Source: Haemonchus contortus
Lineage: Eukaryota > Nematoda > Chromadorea > Rhabditida > Trichostrongylidae
Direction: 5' to 3'
Length of the DNA stretch: 64,000 bases
Assembly: GCA_000469685.2 (NCBI GenBank)
Contig: LS997562.1
Coordinates: 2,066,992-2,130,991, forward strand
A model generated the notes under the pieces. It searched no databases, had not been told where the DNA came from, and was given only the letters and a program-made list of their open reading frames with translations. The translations under genes and the position numbers were made by a program. How positions within the stretch are numbered: the stretch's first letter is position 1; each line of letters begins with the position of its first letter. Shown in pieces: positions 24,745 through 36,900 of the stretch.

Positions 24745-26958
24745 CTAAAATACAGCGATCATGGTCGTGATTTGAAAAATTTCAAACTTCTTGTAATGTT
24801 CTTTTCTTACATTAAAGGAAGTTCAAATTTGATTTAAAATGATTAAAGAAATATTTTATTGGTTTTGGGGAGAACAACCTACCAACAGTTATAAGTCTTA
24901 TGAAATCTCAGCAACCCTAGCAATAAAAGGCATTTTGCTTTTTAATTATTAATAAAAATAACTACTTTTAATCAGTGCTATGACGAGACTGATTCAAAGA
25001 GATTGTCATATCTTACAACATTCCCATTCATTTGTCACCCTGCCAAAAAGCGCTTGCAAGAAATGGGCAACTTTGTTCATCAAAACCTCTACCAACATAA
25101 ATATGACAGTTACAACTAAACTATTAATTACGTCAAAGTCGTGTTTATGCTCGGCGAAGCCATAAGCGACATAAGATGATTGGCCGTATCGTATGGACAG
25201 AGTAAAAAAAATGCAAAATAACCTTTGAAACTTGAAGTAAAAATTACAAAATAAAGCAGAAAGTCATAAAAACATTTCAAAGAAATATGTGCATTCGATT
25301 TTAGTATAAATGGAAAAGTACCGATATATTTGATTCTATTTCGATCAAGACTGTCCATATTGTGGGCGCACGAGGAAAAAAGTCATAAATCGACTAATTG
25401 AAAGAAACACATCATAAAAATAGCGATCGCATTCCCTAACTTCCATTAACCTAGTTCTAGTTCCGTGCCAATATCCAATTCTTAGAACTTCACCTGAAAA
25501 CTCTGACTACAAAATGAAGTTGGTTATTATTGTGCCAGTTGTGAAAAATTTTGGAATCTGAACAATCTATCAAAGTGATCCTTTTTTCAACTCTGATTTC
25601 ATGGTCGCCCTATTATGTAGCTCCCGATCCAGCTGACGACGTCAAAACGTCTGAACTTCATCATTGTGGAGCTATCAAAGCCGTTACGGTATTTGATGAA
25701 AGTCGTAGGAAGAACCTGATTCATGAATAAAGTCCAGCCTTAGTTACAATGCAATTAAAAGTTTTAAAGAGAAATATAAGCAAAAATTGTTCTGAGAACA
25801 TGATACGTTCAGCCTGACTGTTTATTCCCTGCAACTTAAAAGAGATGTGACAAACATTGAGCAGAAATCAGCTCGAACACTCGTTCGCAACTTACAAAAC
25901 AATATTTCAGTAATCTTGCGAAGGAGCTTGAGAAGAGGCGCTCTCCATCCTGAGCTCCATCTTCATGATTGCGCCCAAAAGTATTAAGCCTCAGCTATGC
26001 ATGAATCCCTGCATACGTGAAGGGGATGGATATGTTCAAGAAAATTAATCCCAAAAGAGTCGCTCGGGTACAAAATGGGTTAACAAAATGAGCTTAGTTC
26101 CTGGGGAAAATTTGGCTCATTTCAGAATCTACCCCATTCGATGTTGGTTCAGAATAAATCCTTTCACCTAACTACTGTAAAGGCATAATTTGGTAGTGTC
26201 TCATCTCCGCCCAGAGAAATGAGTACTTCTAATAAACCACTTCTATTAATATGCTTCATACAATATGGAAATGTAAATAAATGTCGATTATAACCAAATA
26301 AACAACATTTTACCAGAAAATTCTAATTTTTCAGAATCTGTTCAAAACAATTGCAAATTTCATTTTTCTTTGGGCTGCAAACATGTAGGTCTATTAATCT
26401 ATTGACAGACAGTGGAACCACGATAACGGATGAATCGAACGGGTCTTAAACAATGCAAAAATATTTTCGAGATAATTATCGGAAGCGGTTTCACCATAGA
26501 TGAAGTGGTTGGATTGTTTAAACTCCAATCGGCCACTCTATTCATAAAATTTATAACCCATGCATTTCTCCATGGCCAACTTGGGCAGGACAGACAAATG
26601 CAAGTTCTATGGGACTTGTCATTAAAATATATCTGATATAATCTAACCAGTAACTTCGCTTTTCTTTCACATAGCCGGGCCCTATTAGCGGAACAGTTAG
26701 AGGCGCTTTTAATCACGACCACCTGAAGAAGTCGAAATCTCCCAAATCAACCAAGCATAGCCTTGCGATGTGCCGACTTCACTCCCCTGATTTGTTTCCA
26801 TCAAGATGGATCGCAACGGACTCCTCAAAGATCACACACTTCCACACGAAAGTCGATTGCATCGCTCACACTCCGAGATTGGTACCATTGAGCAGCAGAT
26901 TGCTATTATTTTAAGTTTATGTATAAATGGCCTCAATAGCTACAGAAGCAAAAGGTTC
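24745..26958. other. mostly non-coding; one small coding-like stretch at 25514-25730
   Basis: Plus-strand reading from an ATG at 25514 gives MKLVIIVPVVKNF, shifts frame, then continues as ESEQSIKVILFSTLISW, YYVAPDPADDVKTSELHH and VFDESRRKNLIHE to a TAA ending at 25730. This could be a short frame-broken gene or terminal exon. The rest shows nothing I can support. Confidence 0.3.
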
Positions 26959-27031
26959 CGACCACGGCAGGATTCGAACCTGCAATCTTCTGCTCCGTAG
27001 GCAGACGCGTTATCCATTGCGCCACGCGGCC
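26959..27031 (-). tRNA. tRNA-Arg (ACG)
   Basis: Reads on the minus strand from GGCCGCG to the matching CGTGGTC plus discriminator G, 73 bases. D-arm GGCGCAATGGATAACGCG, anticodon loop CTACGGA giving ACG, T-arm with GGTTCGAATCC. All seven acceptor pairs form (two G-U). A run of four T follows (AAAA at 26950-26953 on the plus strand) as pol III terminator. Identical to the copy at 27664. Confidence 0.95.
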
Positions 27032-27663
27032 ACGTACCCTGTGGCATCAAACACATCTGAAGATGTCAAGCTGTGCGCCAGCCAACACAACAAAATTATG
27101 TTCTGCCCGGGGTAGGGCCTTCCTCGATTCGGAAACAATCGATAGAACCTATGAGCAATCAGAGAACTTCGTGAGTATAAATCGATATGGTTACTCCGAC
27201 TGAAAAAGGAGTATTGCAAGAGAAAAAAAGACACTCATCATCATTTCCCAAATTTCAAGTCATATAAAATTAATATCTTTCAAACTGCAATAATGAGGAA
27301 AAATTCCCTATCCTAAGTTGAGAGGTTGGGGAAGAGGTTGAAGGTATTTTTATGGTTCCACTCTCGTCAAAGGTACCGATGAAGCGAAAAATGAGATATT
27401 TTTCCGTATTTCCCTTTCCTTCCTCTTCAGATGTTTGACACTTTAATTTATCTTCCTCCTTCACTAAAGTTGCTGAAACCATGAAGAACCCCAATAACAA
27501 CTAGTTCCTAGCGTGCAACATCTGTGCACCGGACGTCCATTAGCACACCAAATACCCTGACACACACAAATGATGCATTGACCCTAATCGGTTGATGATG
27601 ACACACACATCTTTCACAAAAAACGCTGACATCACAAACAACGTGCCATGCAGTGTGAAACGT
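27032..27663. other. 632-bp spacer between divergent tRNA-Arg genes
   Basis: Includes a stretch around 27270-27500 open on the minus strand with no family match. Otherwise no feature. The two tRNA genes share only ACGT directly upstream of their 5' ends. Confidence 0.5.
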
Positions 27664-27736
27664 GGCCGCGTGGCGCAATGGATAACGCGTCTGCCTACGG
27701 AGCAGAAGATTGCAGGTTCGAATCCTGCCGTGGTCG
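27664..27736 (+). tRNA. tRNA-Arg (ACG)
   Basis: Same 73-base tRNA as the minus-strand copy at 26959-27031, with anticodon loop CTACGGA and intact A and B boxes. TTTT at 27742-27745 serves as terminator. The pair is head-to-head. Confidence 0.95.
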
Positions 27737-28598
27737 AAACATTTTGTTGTTAGGCAGCTCTATCCAGTCTGAACTCCTACAATTCCATGGTTGCTCAAGA
27801 TGTGAAAAAGGAGATCAGGAAGTTTTTAAAAGCTTTTAAAATCAAACTAAAATGGACTCCATTTTGGGCGAATAAGACAGGACAAGAAGCACTCGGTTTC
27901 TGCGCTCGGCAATTACGAAGTAACTGGCTGTGAAAGCATACCAAAAAGGCATAATTGAGAAAAAACTTAGAAGTTAAAAGTAATGTCCGTCAAAATTGTG
28001 ACTTTTATATGAGCCTCTTAGAAATTTTCAGGTAATGGAAATCGAAAAGCAGTAATTTTGACAGGAAAACCAAAAGTCTCCCTACTCAAAGTAGAAGGAC
28101 AGATAAACTACTCTGTCCCTTATATTTGGTAATTTCCCTTTTCCTTAAACTCCTTCAACTTTGACAGATCAGAGACAAACTCTACTATCACCATAATTAT
28201 TTAAAGACAAGAAACTTTATAATTTACAGGGGCTAATAAGAAAGATCATATCAGAAAAAAAAAACGAAATTCAATAAGGCGAAAAAATAAGTATAAACAT
28301 CGCTCAAAACCCACGACAACATGGGACTGTGAGTGTGAAATGTCAGTCGATATGAAAATCCAAATCACAAATTTCTAGCTGATATCAACCTTTTGAAAAT
28401 ACCAATAAAACTTACCCAAACGAAATCGATCCTTTGCTGTAATCGCTGAATCGGACTTTCTCTCAGCAATTTTCGTTTTTTTCATCATGACAATCACTAC
28501 TAGTTGAAGTAGTTCTTCTTATGATACAAAACAGAGTAACTGGATACTTGGGTTAACTGGAGAGACAACGAGTACGGTTACCAACGAAATATGGATCG
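27737..28598. other. no feature recognised
   Basis: AT-rich DNA after the second tRNA-Arg. Upstream exons or the promoter of the 28.6-30.6 kb gene would lie here, but none is visible. Confidence 0.45.
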
Positions 28599-30622
28599 AT
28601 GCTGTCGACGATTATGAGCCACAGACCGTTCCACACTCCACCATCACCATTCACCTACACACCTCCCAAATTGGTAAATATCAAACGGATAAACGCATTC
28701 AGCACAATGGTTCTCTCACTGGGGATACTGTAACTCTTTGCCATCAAATTTCGTTTCAATATTTGATATCACATCGGGCTATTTCAATAGCTGCCTTTAT
28801 TTCAATAGCGCAGCATAGAATGGTGAAAGGTGCGAGCTACTTGAAAAAGCTCGGCTCCATAGAGGGCATTTCGATTCAATATCCCACATCCGTCCGTGGG
28901 CTGTAGAACTTCCTATCCTGCAGATCGGATGCCCCTTCTACTTACCTACCATGCGAACCATCAGCAAGTGCATAGTCAAGGGGCTGTTCCCTAATCACGA
29001 AAATTTCTAGTGGAATAATCGCACCCACGAGTCAGGATGGGTTATTACGGTGATCATCCTATCCAGCCAACCAATCAGAACCGTTATACCTGTCCACAAA
29101 TCAAATTGCTGCCAAGCCATCGGGTCCACCCCACAGATTGACGGTCCATGTGTTCTGCATTCTGCGCTAACTACTCCTTTTGAGCGTTGCGTCCAGTTTA
29201 CATTCCTTCCCAGCCCCATATTCAGCTACCCTCTCGTTTGACTATGAGAAATTCCTTCAATGAGCTCTCAAGGAGAGCTTCCCTACAAACTGAACACTCT
29301 CTCTGAAGTTCCGGGGATGATTCCTGCCTTTTTTGCCGATTTTTTGGCTTTTAACAATGTCCCAACCTACACCCCTACTAACTCTGCAAATTAGAGCTTA
29401 GACCATCCACATCTTATCAAGAAAATTGTCAACAACATGGATTTCTCCAAGGTGAGATTTCTGAAAACGAGAGATCTTGATGAAAGGAGTAAATCAAATG
29501 AAAGTAGGGCCGGCACTGCGACGAAGACAAGGTGAATGTGACCAAACGAGCCTAAAATGACTTTGGCAACATCCACTCTTCCACTTTTCCAGCCACTTAA
29601 ACCGGTACATTAAATTACCCAATTACCCATACAAAAGTAGGCAAAACATCGTAACACCATCATCCCGACCATTAACATCTCTTAAAATTGGAATAATCCT
29701 TAAGTGGGAGTCTCCTCATGGCAATGAGTGTTTGCGGGGAGTACTGGCATGGCGATGAGGGAAAGGTGAATTTCATGGCATTGATCAATTCCTTTTTAGT
29801 TCACGCCCACGCAATCGATTCAATTTCCATTGTAGATCATTCTGGCACTTACAAGAAGGAGGAGTTGGGCCATCAGCCAAGGCTCAAGTCGAATTTTGTC
29901 CTGTCAGACATTTCCGGTAGCATTGAATCGACCATAAAGTACTAGTCGGCTGGAGAGGATGATGACCCAGGATATTATTGCCAAATCAAACGCTCTGCAA
30001 GCGTTCATTTCATCGTATTCCTGCATTCCCGATTACCCGTGGCTTGGGAACACAGAATTTGATTTCATTTGTCTATGAACTAAGTCTTCAGTGTCCTACT
30101 TCCACCATTTCAGCGTCTTATCGTCTGAAGTGGCGCTTTTGTGGCTAAAAAACTCAACCCTGTCACCCTACAGGAAGGAATATCTCTTTTTACGAGACCG
30201 TGACTGCTACATCGACACCAATCAATATATTTTTGCACTTTTTTCAGCTTATTCACAATTTACCAAACAGCAAGTTTACATTGCCTGCGCCTGGATACGT
30301 CCTTAAGCCTCAGGGAAAACTGGTTACACAGCGTAACAGGGGTAAATCCCAAAGCGAAGGTGAAAAAAAAAGGCCGGAAAGAAAACAGTGGTATAGGGTG
30401 CCACGGTATAGGGATAACAATCATAAAATTTCAAGGCAAATATGTTCAAACGAGACTGGCATAACTACGACAGCATCGTACCCTCAGTTCTATCCACTTG
30501 GGCCAATAAAGGAGTCAAAACAGATCGGAAACAACCATGTCAATGAAGTCATGGAAATTCGTCAGCTGCTCATGAATGTTTACGCGAAGTTATCGAATTT
30601 CATCGTCAAAAAACGATCATGA
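28599..30622 (+). CDS. predicted two-exon gene, basic and Pro-rich protein, product unknown
   Basis: Exon 1: 28599-28673, ATG then 25 codons (MLSTIMSHRPFHTPPSP...) to donor GTAAAT. Exon 2: acceptor TTTTTTCAG, 30248-30622, 124 codons and TGA. Both are in phase 0 and join in frame to about 149 residues. The protein has a Pro-rich N-terminus, FTLPAPGYVLKPQGKLV, a strongly basic middle (SEGEKKRPERKQWYRVPRY) and a helix-like C-terminus (NEVMEIRQLLMNVYAKLSNF). AATAAA follows at 30652. Exon 2 is the firmer part; exon 1 may instead be internal, and other exons may lie in the 1.6-kb gap. I do not recognise the family. Confidence 0.45.
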
Positions 30623-30651
30623 CACAGTGGCATGGTCAATTTATGTCATCA

Positions 30652-30657
30652 AATAAA
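30652..30657 (+). terminator. poly(A) signal AATAAA
   Basis: AATAAA 29 bases after the stop of the predicted gene ending at 30622, followed by a second AATAAA about 10 bases on. Confidence 0.5.
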
Positions 30658-30659
30658 TA

Positions 30660-33600
30660 TGAAAATAAATCAAAAATTTATAAAAATTCAAAATCTTGGG
30701 GTAGAGCTTATAGGATTGGCCCGAGTTGATTGCTTTCGCCAGTCGGGCCTTAACCCAAACTTGTGAAGGTGTCTGAAGTAGCTGTAGGTTTTCGAAAAGT
30801 CATCAAGAGCTCAACAATATATGAGCCCGAGTTTCTATTCCTCCATAAAAGCTTGACCGTCAGGAGATTCTCGACACTCTATTACAGTAAACTAATTACA
30901 TCAATCATAAATATATCACATAATTAGAATATCAAAGACATGCAAGCAAAAATGTACTAATTGGCATTCGGAATGGCAAATATGAATCATCTTAATATCC
31001 AAATCATAAAAAAATAAGAAATAAAATAAAATAAAAAATAAATATTCCACCTGAATTGAATAAAAAAAACAAATAAACAGCTCAATCACTCAGTATCTCA
31101 CGTATAAAATAAGCATGAAATCGTACGACATAATTAAACTGAATAGAATAAGGGATATAATGATTGCTTGTCTAAATTGAATTTTGTTGAATCGCCTTTT
31201 GTGCCGTTTTTCATTTTTTTTTTCAACCGATTATAGATTTTCACAGGGACCGATTATTTTATGATTTTCGTTTCCGTTCCTTTTGAACGAACATTCCTTT
31301 CCGTTAACTTCCCGTCCTACATACAAAGCAATACATAGGCATTCTACATCTACAAACAATTTATTGATTTATATATATATATGTATGTTTAAATATAATT
31401 GTGGAGATTAGACCGAAAATTCCTGACTGCGTCAGAAAAGCAAACATCTAAGCGCGAAAATTTGCAAAAATCCGAAAAATTCAAAAAAAAAAACTCGATA
31501 TTTCATTTTTATTCGCCAACTGCAAGAATTTCCGGTTCTCTACGACTGAAATGAAAAGATCAAAATCTAATTTTCTGAAGACCTGTCGGAAGGGTTCTTG
31601 ATGTTTCTCTACTTTTACACCGTTCATTTTCATTTCACGCCTCAAATTCCCCTTTTTCTGCCATTTTTCTCTTGACAGGACAGTTTGCTGACGACAAATG
31701 ACTTGCTGAGAACGCTGACGTACAAATCATGCCCTATGAAATGAGTCATCTTTCTGAAGCTGCAAAACCGGAATAGAAAACGAGTCCCAACAGTGCAGAA
31801 AGTGATGCATGGCGTATTCCATAGACCAAAAGCCACTCTACTAGTCTTCCCTCATAAATAAACACCACCAAGAGTAAATAAAACAAGAACACGACAAAAG
31901 ACAAAAAATCATAGCAATACTTAAATACAGACATTAGCTGACTGAGTTGAGAACAGCTCCCACACCAATCCAACCACCAAAATAGGAAACTGCCTGGTGT
32001 AATCCAGAAAAACATATTAGGAACAAAATTCGGAAAAAAAAATGTTGGAAATGTATCACCTCACTATCACTTCTGAAAAATTTTCGAAAAAAAAATACCA
32101 ACTGTAGAAATTTTCTAAAAAAAAAAGAAACTAGCTGAAAAAAACCGAAAATTGAAATAGAATAAAAATACGGATCAAAACGAATTCTCACCATTTTTCA
32201 TGAATACAAAAGCTTAAAGTAATTGAGAAGGGAAGATGTAGTCAGCGCACCGGATTTTAGTGAATGTCTTGAGTATGCTGTCCTAGTTTACAGGATAATG
32301 ACTATAGTATTTACCGAAAGCGACTCAGGTACAGCAATTAGCAGTAGGTATTACTTGATCACAGGCTAAAGCGCCGACTGGTTGTCTTGGGCCTATAATA
32401 ACTCACCAAGCGCCATTAATAACATTCCCAAAAACACATTTCTTGCCAATCTCCCCATAATTTGTCTAGGTGGACTTTGAGGTAAGCCCACTTACTCAAG
32501 GAGGGCAGCGATAGGGCAATAAGCGATGGCTATCAAACGAATTCTCTAATCTCACCTGGGAATCGTTGTTGTCTCCATACCACCACCGGAGATGATTCGC
32601 TCATCATCTTAGAAATATACTGATGTTAAATAGGTGAAACGATCGACACCCAACGACGACGATAACGATCAATAAATCGATAAGTCAACCAAAAGGCAAT
32701 AAGTTGGCGATCGAGCGTGATTGACAGACGTTTCGGACAAATACAGAATTTTCGAAGAGCCTACGCCTGTGAATCACCCAGCACAAACATGCGCGGCGAC
32801 ACCTAACGCTCTGAGTTTTACACGATCTTCGTCCCACCCACCATGTTTACATGAAATACTGGAATTTAATGGATATTTAAGAAAAAGAAGAAGAAAAAAC
32901 GATATGGAGTCTGAATCATACTTTAAATTGGCACCGAAAACATACATCAAGCAGGCGATAGAAGGGGCTAAAAACTCTCGATGATCTAGCATTCATGATT
33001 CCGTCGTCAAATTTTTAATATGGTGTTAATGCGCTATTCAGTTTCTGTGGGATGCGCCATGAACTCGATTCCTTACCAGAACCATGAATCAACTCAAGCA
33101 TTTTGGAAAATGCAATACCCTCCGTCCCGATTGTCATAGTGAAGGGAACAAGCACTAGACCGTACAGTAGACCTGCTACCACATGAAGAAATGAGGCGGT
33201 GCATCGGTAAGTGATAGAGGCCCCTTATGACTCCTATGACGAATCTTGCGCAGGAAAATCTAAAGGCCCATGATAAAAGGGTACCCCGTCGATTTCTCAG
33301 ACATATTTGACCACAGCTATGAAGACACACCGGGAGAGAGACGAGTAGATATCTTGAAGCTCGTGGCCTCATCTCAGTTCCCAGACTCTTCAAGATCTTG
33401 ACTAATTACTCAAACATTGAACAAATCGGTGAGACCGTTAGTAATCGTTCTATAAACGTGTTCCCTTCAAAAACATAATGGATGACTCATTCCCTGCACC
33501 TTGTAGATGTTAGCCCACGACTACAACATCACGCAAATGGAATCAACTAATAAAGATGACAGAAGTAAAGTCTGGGGAAATAGTAAGAGGGATTCCTTTC

Positions 33601-33857
33601 AAAAACTTAATCTAACCGTTCTCTTAAGAAAGAAAACGCCTACAACAGAATCTTAATCATTGCATGAAGGCTACCAAAGTTAATCAGTAATTACCCCTCC
33701 CGTAGAAACCACCCAAATGCCTTCCGAGAGCCCTCATCTGCTATTATCTCAATAGAAAATGGCTCATGAGCAAAACACCACCATGTCAAACTCTACAAAG
33801 CAAAGCACAGCAAATGAGCGCAAATATGTGTAGCGCGGAATCGGCGATCACTACCAG
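30660..33857. other. AT-rich stretch without recognised gene
   Basis: Contains an AAATAAAAT tract (31010-31075), a short TA repeat (31370-31382) and poly-A tracts near 32030-32130. An 87-codon plus ORF at 32721-32984 has protein-like composition near its end but no supporting splice sites or family match. Confidence 0.45.
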
Positions 33858-33930
33858 GCTTCCGTAGCGCAGTCGGCAGCGCGTCAGTCTCATAATCTGA
33901 AGGTCGTGAGTTCGAGCCTCACCGGGAGCT
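33858..33930 (+). tRNA. tRNA-Met (CAT), elongator type
   Basis: 73 bases from GCTTCCG to CGGGAGC plus T; all seven acceptor pairs form (one T-G). D-arm TAGCGCAGTCGGCAGCGC, anticodon stem TCAGT/TCTGA (with one T-T mismatch) around loop CTCATAA gives CAT, T-arm GTGAGTTCGAGCCTCAC. A TTTTT terminator stands at 33934-33938. The core matches the elongator tRNA-Met of nematodes rather than the initiator, which differs in the anticodon stem. The T discriminator is unusual, since A is expected. Confidence 0.93.
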
Positions 33931-36900
33931 TGCGTTTTTGCAATTGGGAGAACGCTCACTACTTTGCTTCTCCTGCGAGAAATAACTAATGATGGAATCA
34001 TAAAAGAAAATTAACGGAGGGATTACAGCCACATTTATTTGACTATCATGTCTTCCAAACATAAGTTCGGGCCACTTATTGGTTCAGGGTCGATTTCTTC
34101 AGCAAAAACAACAACGAAGTAAACACAACATGTAAGTTCACTTCTCTATAATCTTCTTATGTTTAGTATCTTTTAAAGGATGGAATCCCAAAAACACCAA
34201 AAAATGAAAATTGAACAACAAACTTTTCTCGGATTCTCGAATTATTTACATCCAAGATGGAAAACATTGGTATGTTTTTTTTTATCTCGAGAGCACTTTT
34301 TCCGAATTTCACCAACGTTCCATTAAATTCTTAATTAGGCTATTAGAAGTGAAAAACATTCCGCGAACAAAGAGACGGCCTTTGTTTACGTTTAGCAAAC
34401 GTTACTGAGTAAACACTACAAAACTTCAAAACAACTTGAATTGAGATCAGTTCTAAGTTTCAGAGTTAAGATTTTAACATACTTCATGTAACAAATTGAC
34501 TTATTAGAAAACACTCTGAAATATTACTTGATATCAACAGATAAAGTCAAGTAAAATTATGATGTAAGCGATAAAATTTTGCGTGCAAGATATATAATTT
34601 GAGAAAATAGAGGTTCAACGAAGGAAAAGCAGCTTTTCTGAGAACAAGTAAAGAGGAAACAGCTCATAGCAGCTTAGTAGCCAGATCATGGTGTTAGTAA
34701 TGGATACAGGAAAACACTTCAGCTGACGAGTGGCCGGAGATGAAGGCTGTCTAGAGCCCTTGACTACACTCATTGAGGACCTGTCGGAAACGAGGAGGTA
34801 CCTTTGGTCGATAGGATGATGCCTAAACAAACCCCAACCAACGTGGGACAGTCCAGCCGCCTGTGACTGTGGGAACTAGGAAGATGTGTAGATAAAATCG
34901 TCCCAGACCTTTGCGAAATAGTCCCGATAAAGACTTTTACGATTTGAAATGCTCGACACCATGGAAAAGAGCAAAGATCCTTCCAAAACGATCCAGATTC
35001 GCTGGAAACCACCCAGAACTAAAGTTGGAATGTAGAAATGGGAGGAAAGGGCTTAGTGGGAGCGAAAACGGTCCAAATACCGTAAGAGGAATGCTATAAA
35101 GGCAGGAATTTATTCTTTGAATTCACATTATGACGTCTTTTAAGATTACATATTGGTATAACGCCTCGAATATGAAATAACATTACCATTCAATTCCTTT
35201 CACAGCCATTTCATGGAAAACTTTCCGAATAAAAAAGGAAATAACCACAAAAAGCTTCCAATTGAGACGAAAACTGGTCCATCAAATAAGGCGCGTCCAG
35301 AATTCATTGGAATAGGACGTATTTCAAAGGGCAAGCGATTTGGTGAGGGCAATCTTTTGAAATAGGGGCGAAATGATGAGCCAAAAGCTCTGCAAAACGC
35401 TCATAACTCACTGGTTGCTATGGAGTCCATATTTCAGGGCACGAACGTTCGGCTAGAAACGGCTAATGCCAGGATTATACCAACCACAAACTGCCCACCA
35501 GTTCAGAATTGCAGCGCTGTCCACACATATACTTGTTTATACTTCTCAATCCGGTAGGGTAAGTAACGAAAACAACGGAAGCCTGACAGATTAAAAGCTT
35601 TCAAAACGATTTCAGTGCCGATTATAGGCAATGTTTGGCGTATCCAACACGTGCTGATTAGCAATTTATAAGCCGCGCCACGGAGTCTCTCGTCGAGCCC
35701 GCTAATATACAACCGTGATGTACGGAGAGCTATTCTGGAACGAAGTCGGACCGCAAAAGAGCGAGTTCGTCAAGTGAAAGCTGCCTTGTTATACGTCCTC
35801 GACCTCATTCTGTGTATGGGACATAAGATGAGGAATAGAAAGCAAGAAGAAAGGAAAAAAAGGAAGAAAGGGGTGGCAGTAGAAAAGCAAAACCAAAAAA
35901 GGGATGCCTCAAAAAAAATCGAAACGGATGACTATAAGAAGAATTAATTGACAAAGCTCCCACCACGATTGCAATATTAAAAAAAGGGCTAGAAACTCCC
36001 AGTCAGCTTCACATTTGAGTCAATTAGAAAGAAAAAATTCAAGAGATTGAGAAAGAGAGAGAGAGCGAGAGGGGGGGGGGGACAGTAGAGAGTCAAGAAG
36101 TTACATACCCAAGCGATAGGCCAACCGAAGTATTCGATCACGGAAGGAATGTTCGCTCTAGAAAGATTTGTAGGAAAGTTTCTGAAAATTTGTTTGAACA
36201 AGAGGTGCAGGAACTAGCCGGCAGTATTAGAGGCAAGACCTCACTTTTTGATCGGTTTTTCAGTCCCTTCAATACGTTGCTCGAATGTAAGGGGCTTTCA
36301 GATTGGCAAACAAAAACTGAATAGCTCCAAATATTCGGTTTTCAAAAGTTTTCAGCAGAGCGGTCTGATAACTCTCAGAGTTTGTAGAGTTTAAGGGGTG
36401 CGAATACCATCCTAACAAGTAAAAAAAAACAGTAAAGGATGGGACGAATGGTTATTTTAAATTCAAAAACAACAAGCGAATTCTATTAAATCGACCATGG
36501 TCGTTTCTTTCAGTTAGGACTGAAAGAGACTTGGCAAAATTCAAAACGTTGCCATCGTTCAATCGAAAAAAAAAAGGACGAGCCGGAAGTACAGAACGTT
36601 CCAGCAATGGGTCTGTCATGTGATTAGGACGAAATCATTCCAAACAAACTCGTGTAAGGTTACGGTTGACAACAGGAACGAGTTTAACAGTACAAACGAG
36701 TTTTACTCTTACCATTAGTCTGATAAGAGCTCACCTCAGACTTTTCAGCTTGAAAGCATCAGACTTGACAAGAAGAGACTGTAATGGAGAGACTGTAATA
36801 GAAGTCCTCAGGGCTACGATGAACCCCCATTTGGCACTTTTTTCAGTTGCAAAAAAATCATCACTAAGGAGAAGCTCACCGGGGAATTCTACACATAGTT

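Noticed and set aside
31746..32194. Minus ORFs suggesting a membrane protein
   Set aside because: The F/L-rich runs come from poly-A/poly-T tracts near 32030-32130 and frames change without splice signals.
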